This document shows, one piece after another, positions 34,663-36,503 of a stretch of DNA of 36,503 bases; within the stretch, counting starts at the first letter, position 1, and every line of letters begins with the position of its first letter. Position numbers and translations under genes: made by a program. The stretch is from NCBI GenBank assembly GCA_051984675.1, contig JBPYFK010000099.1, forward strand, positions 1 through 36,503, written 5' to 3'. The notes under the pieces are model-generated. The model ran no database searches, had not been told where the DNA came from, and worked only from the letters and a program-made list of their open reading frames with translations. Origin of the DNA: JBPYFK01 sp051984675 (GTDB lineage Bacteria > Actinomycetota > Actinomycetes > Mycobacteriales > Pseudonocardiaceae).

Positions 34663-36300
34663 TCACAGGGGGATGTTCCCGTGTTTCTTGGCGGGCAGGC
34701 TGGCACGTTTGGTGCGCAACATCCGCAACGCCCGCGCGACGTACCCCCGAGTGTGCGACGGTGGGATCACCGAGTCCACATACCCCCGCTCCGCCGCCAC
34801 ATACGGGTTACACAGTGTGTCCTCGTACTCCTGCTGCAACTGCGCCCGCAGCGCCTCCACGTCCTCACCCGCCTCGGCGGCCTCGGCCAACCGCCGCCGA
34901 TACAGGATGTTCGCCGCTCCCTGCGCACCCATCACGGCGATCTGCGCCGTCGGCCACGCCAGATTGACATCCGCGCCCAGATGCTTGGAACCCATGACGT
35001 CATACGCCCCGCCGTATGCCTTACGCGTGATCACCGTGACGAGCGGCACGGTCGCCTCCGCATACGCGTACAGCAACTTCGCCCCACGGCGGATGATCCC
35101 GGACCACTCCTGATCCGTGCCCGGCAAGAACCCGGGAACATCCACGAACGTCACGACGGGAATGTTGAACGCGTCGCACGTGCGCACGAACCGGGCCGCC
35201 TTCTCCGAAGCGTCGATGTCCAGCGTGCCCGCCAACTGCGTCGGCTGGTTGGCCACCACCCCGACGCTGCGGCCCTCCACGCGACCGAACCCCACCACGA
35301 TGTTCGGCGCGAACAAAGCCGACACCTCGCAGAAGTCCCCGTCATCGACGACCGCCGCGATCACCTCGTGGATGTCATACGGCTGGTTGGCCGAATCCGG
35401 TACCAACACGTCCAACGCCCGGTCCGCCTCGGTGACCTCCTCGGCCACCGACCCGGCCCCCACTTCCGCCGCGAACACCTCCGGCTCGGAGAGGTTGTTC
35501 GAGGGCAGGTACGACAACAACTCCCGGACATACGCGATCGCGTCGTCCTCATCGGCGGCCAGATAGTGCGCGTTGCCCGAGCGGGTGTTGTGCGTATGCG
35601 CCCCACCCAACTCCTCGAACGTCACGTCCTCCCCGGTCACCGTCTTGATCACATCCGGGCCAGTGATGAACATGTGCGAGGACTGATCCACCATCACGGT
35701 GAAGTCCGTGATCGCGGGTGAATACACCGCACCGCCAGCGCACGGCCCCACGATCAGCGAGATCTGCGGGATCACCCCCGAGGCGTGCGTGTTGCGCTTG
35801 AAGATCTCCGCATACAACCCCAGTGCGGCCACGCCCTCCTGAATCCGCGCCCCGCCGGAATCGTTGATCCCGATCAGCGGGCAGCCGGTCTTCAGCGCCA
35901 GATCCATCACCTTGACGATCTTCTCCCCGAAGACCTCCCCCAACGATCCCCCGAACACCGTGAAATCCTGGGAGAACACGCAGACCTGTCGACCGTCGAC
36001 CGTGCCGTACCCGGTCACCACCCCATCCCCGTACGGCCGGTTGTCCGCCATCCCGAAGTTCGTGCACCGATGCCGCGCGTGCTCGTCCAGCTCCACGAAC
36101 GAACCCGCGTCCAACAGCAGGTCGATCCGCTCCCGCGCGGTCTTCTTGCCCTTCGCGTGCTGCTTGGCCACCGCACGCTCCGAACCCGCATGTACCGCCT
36201 CGTCATTACGCCGGTACAGATCCGCCAGCTTGCCCGCCGTCGTATGAATGTCCGGCTCCGCCGTCGGAGGCACACCCACCGGCTCCGTCGCGCTACTCAT
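34663..36300 (-). CDS. Acyl-CoA carboxylase beta subunit (carboxyltransferase)
   Basis: Transfers the carboxyl group from biotin to acetyl- or propionyl-CoA. 545 residues with two crotonase-like halves. Oxyanion-hole segments are GINDSGGARIQEG (144-156), GPCAGGAVYSPAITDF (185-200), VDVPGFLPGTDQEWSG and KAYGGAYDVMGSKH (427-440). Asp434 lies where Asp422 of Streptomyces coelicolor PccB and Asp437 of mycobacterial AccD5 occur, residues known to set substrate choice, so a propionyl/acetyl-CoA enzyme is likely. The ATG at 36300 has GGGA four bases upstream. It is the first gene of the carboxylase operon, 74 bases after etfA. Confidence 0.96.
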   Translation of the reverse strand: MSSATEPVGVPPTAEPDIHTTAGKLADLYRRNDEAVHAGSERAVAKQHAKGKKTARERIDLLLDAGSFVELDEHARHRCTNFGMADNRPYGDGVVTGYGTVDGRQVCVFSQDFTVFGGSLGEVFGEKIVKVMDLALKTGCPLIGINDSGGARIQEGVAALGLYAEIFKRNTHASGVIPQISLIVGPCAGGAVYSPAITDFTVMVDQSSHMFITGPDVIKTVTGEDVTFEELGGAHTHNTRSGNAHYLAADEDDAIAYVRELLSYLPSNNLSEPEVFAAEVGAGSVAEEVTEADRALDVLVPDSANQPYDIHEVIAAVVDDGDFCEVSALFAPNIVVGFGRVEGRSVGVVANQPTQLAGTLDIDASEKAARFVRTCDAFNIPVVTFVDVPGFLPGTDQEWSGIIRRGAKLLYAYAEATVPLVTVITRKAYGGAYDVMGSKHLGADVNLAWPTAQIAVMGAQGAANILYRRRLAEAAEAGEDVEALRAQLQQEYEDTLCNPYVAAERGYVDSVIPPSHTRGYVARALRMLRTKRASLPAKKHGNIPL

Positions 36301-36336
36301 CGATCCCGTGGCTCCTAGGATGGTCCCGTGTCGTCA

Positions 36337-36365
36337 ATCCACTGTAGACGCTTTACTGATCCACT
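36337..36365. promoter_or_regulatory. Direct repeat upstream of the carboxylase operon
   Basis: AGTGGAT (minus-strand reading) occurs twice, at 36359-36365 and 36337-36343, 22 bases apart (two helical turns). It lies between etfA and the carboxylase beta gene, followed by a TTGACG (minus strand, near 36331-36336) that could be a -35. The layout fits a regulator binding on one face of the DNA, but no regulator is known and the core promoter is unclear. Confidence 0.35.
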
Positions 36366-36374
36366 ATGGAGAAT

Positions 36375-36503
36375 CTAGCCCTTGCGTTTGGTGATTTCCT
36401 CGGTCAACTGCGGAGCGACCTGGAACAGGTCCCCGACCACACCGAAGTCCGCGATCTCGAAGATCGGCGCCTCAGCGTCCTTGTTCACCGCCACGATCGT
36501 CTT
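36375..36503 (-). CDS. etfA: Electron transfer flavoprotein alpha subunit, C-terminal fragment
   Basis: Only the last 42 codons and the TAG stop are inside the window; the rest lies beyond the right edge. The fragment reads TIVAVNKDAEAPIFEIADF then GVVGDLFQVAPQLTEEI, the FAD-domain end of EtfA, which passes electrons from acyl-CoA dehydrogenases to the respiratory chain. The strand matches the carboxylase operon, so it is just upstream of it, with a 74-base gap. Confidence 0.93.
   Translation of the reverse strand, partial: KTIVAVNKDAEAPIFEIADFGVVGDLFQVAPQLTEEITKRKG

Overview
The window is a high-GC actinobacterial chromosome segment. The likely group is the Pseudonocardiales (Saccharopolyspora/Amycolatopsis-like). 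This rests on the overall GC content, GTG/TTG starts, leaderless-type promoters, a mycothiol-dependent isomerase-type protein and gene order (infC-rpmI-rplT-trmH-pheS-pheT, an argC..argH block, mpg-tyrS next to rRNA, uvrA beside a metallo-hydrolase) that resembles mycobacteria and relatives. The genus is inference.

Layout. (1) 1-549: promoter and leader of an rRNA operon that runs leftward out of the window. (2) 550-2497: tyrS and a 3-methyladenine glycosylase. (3) 2526-11700: a nine-gene leftward arginine operon, argC-ACT protein-argJ-argB-argD-argF-argR-argG-argH. Most junctions overlap by 1-8 bases. It is driven by a promoter that looks leaderless and carries an ArgR operator. The second gene is an ACT-domain protein related to the arginine-sensing CASTOR family. 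(4) 11908-13720: a rightward islet with a small secreted protein translationally coupled to a class F-like sortase, then a decayed agmatinase and a strong hairpin. (5) 13778-19840: leftward translation genes pheT, pheS, an rRNA methyltransferase, rplT, rpmI and infC, with infC starting on AUC. (6) 20019-25264: a DUF1844 protein, uvrA, a maleylpyruvate-isomerase-family protein and a metallo-beta-lactamase-fold hydrolase. (7) 25345-29482: a membrane-anchored esterase, a secreted M23-like protein that has lost metal ligands, a PEBP-family protein and a DUF2237 protein. (8) 29678-32506: a large LuxR-type STAND regulator and a small unknown protein. (9) 32568-36503: an acyl-CoA carboxylase set (biotinylated alpha, epsilon, beta) and the end of etfA.

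Most of the window is conserved housekeeping. No insertion sequence, phage, CRISPR array or tRNA was found. The least explained parts are the ACT protein inside the arginine operon, the secreted-protein/sortase pair, the degenerate M23 protein and several precise hairpins and palindromes at gene boundaries. The only long stretches without genes are 1-549 (rRNA leader), 23295-23739 (tandem repeat, promoter, palindrome) and 26716-27013 (lower GC, nothing recognised).
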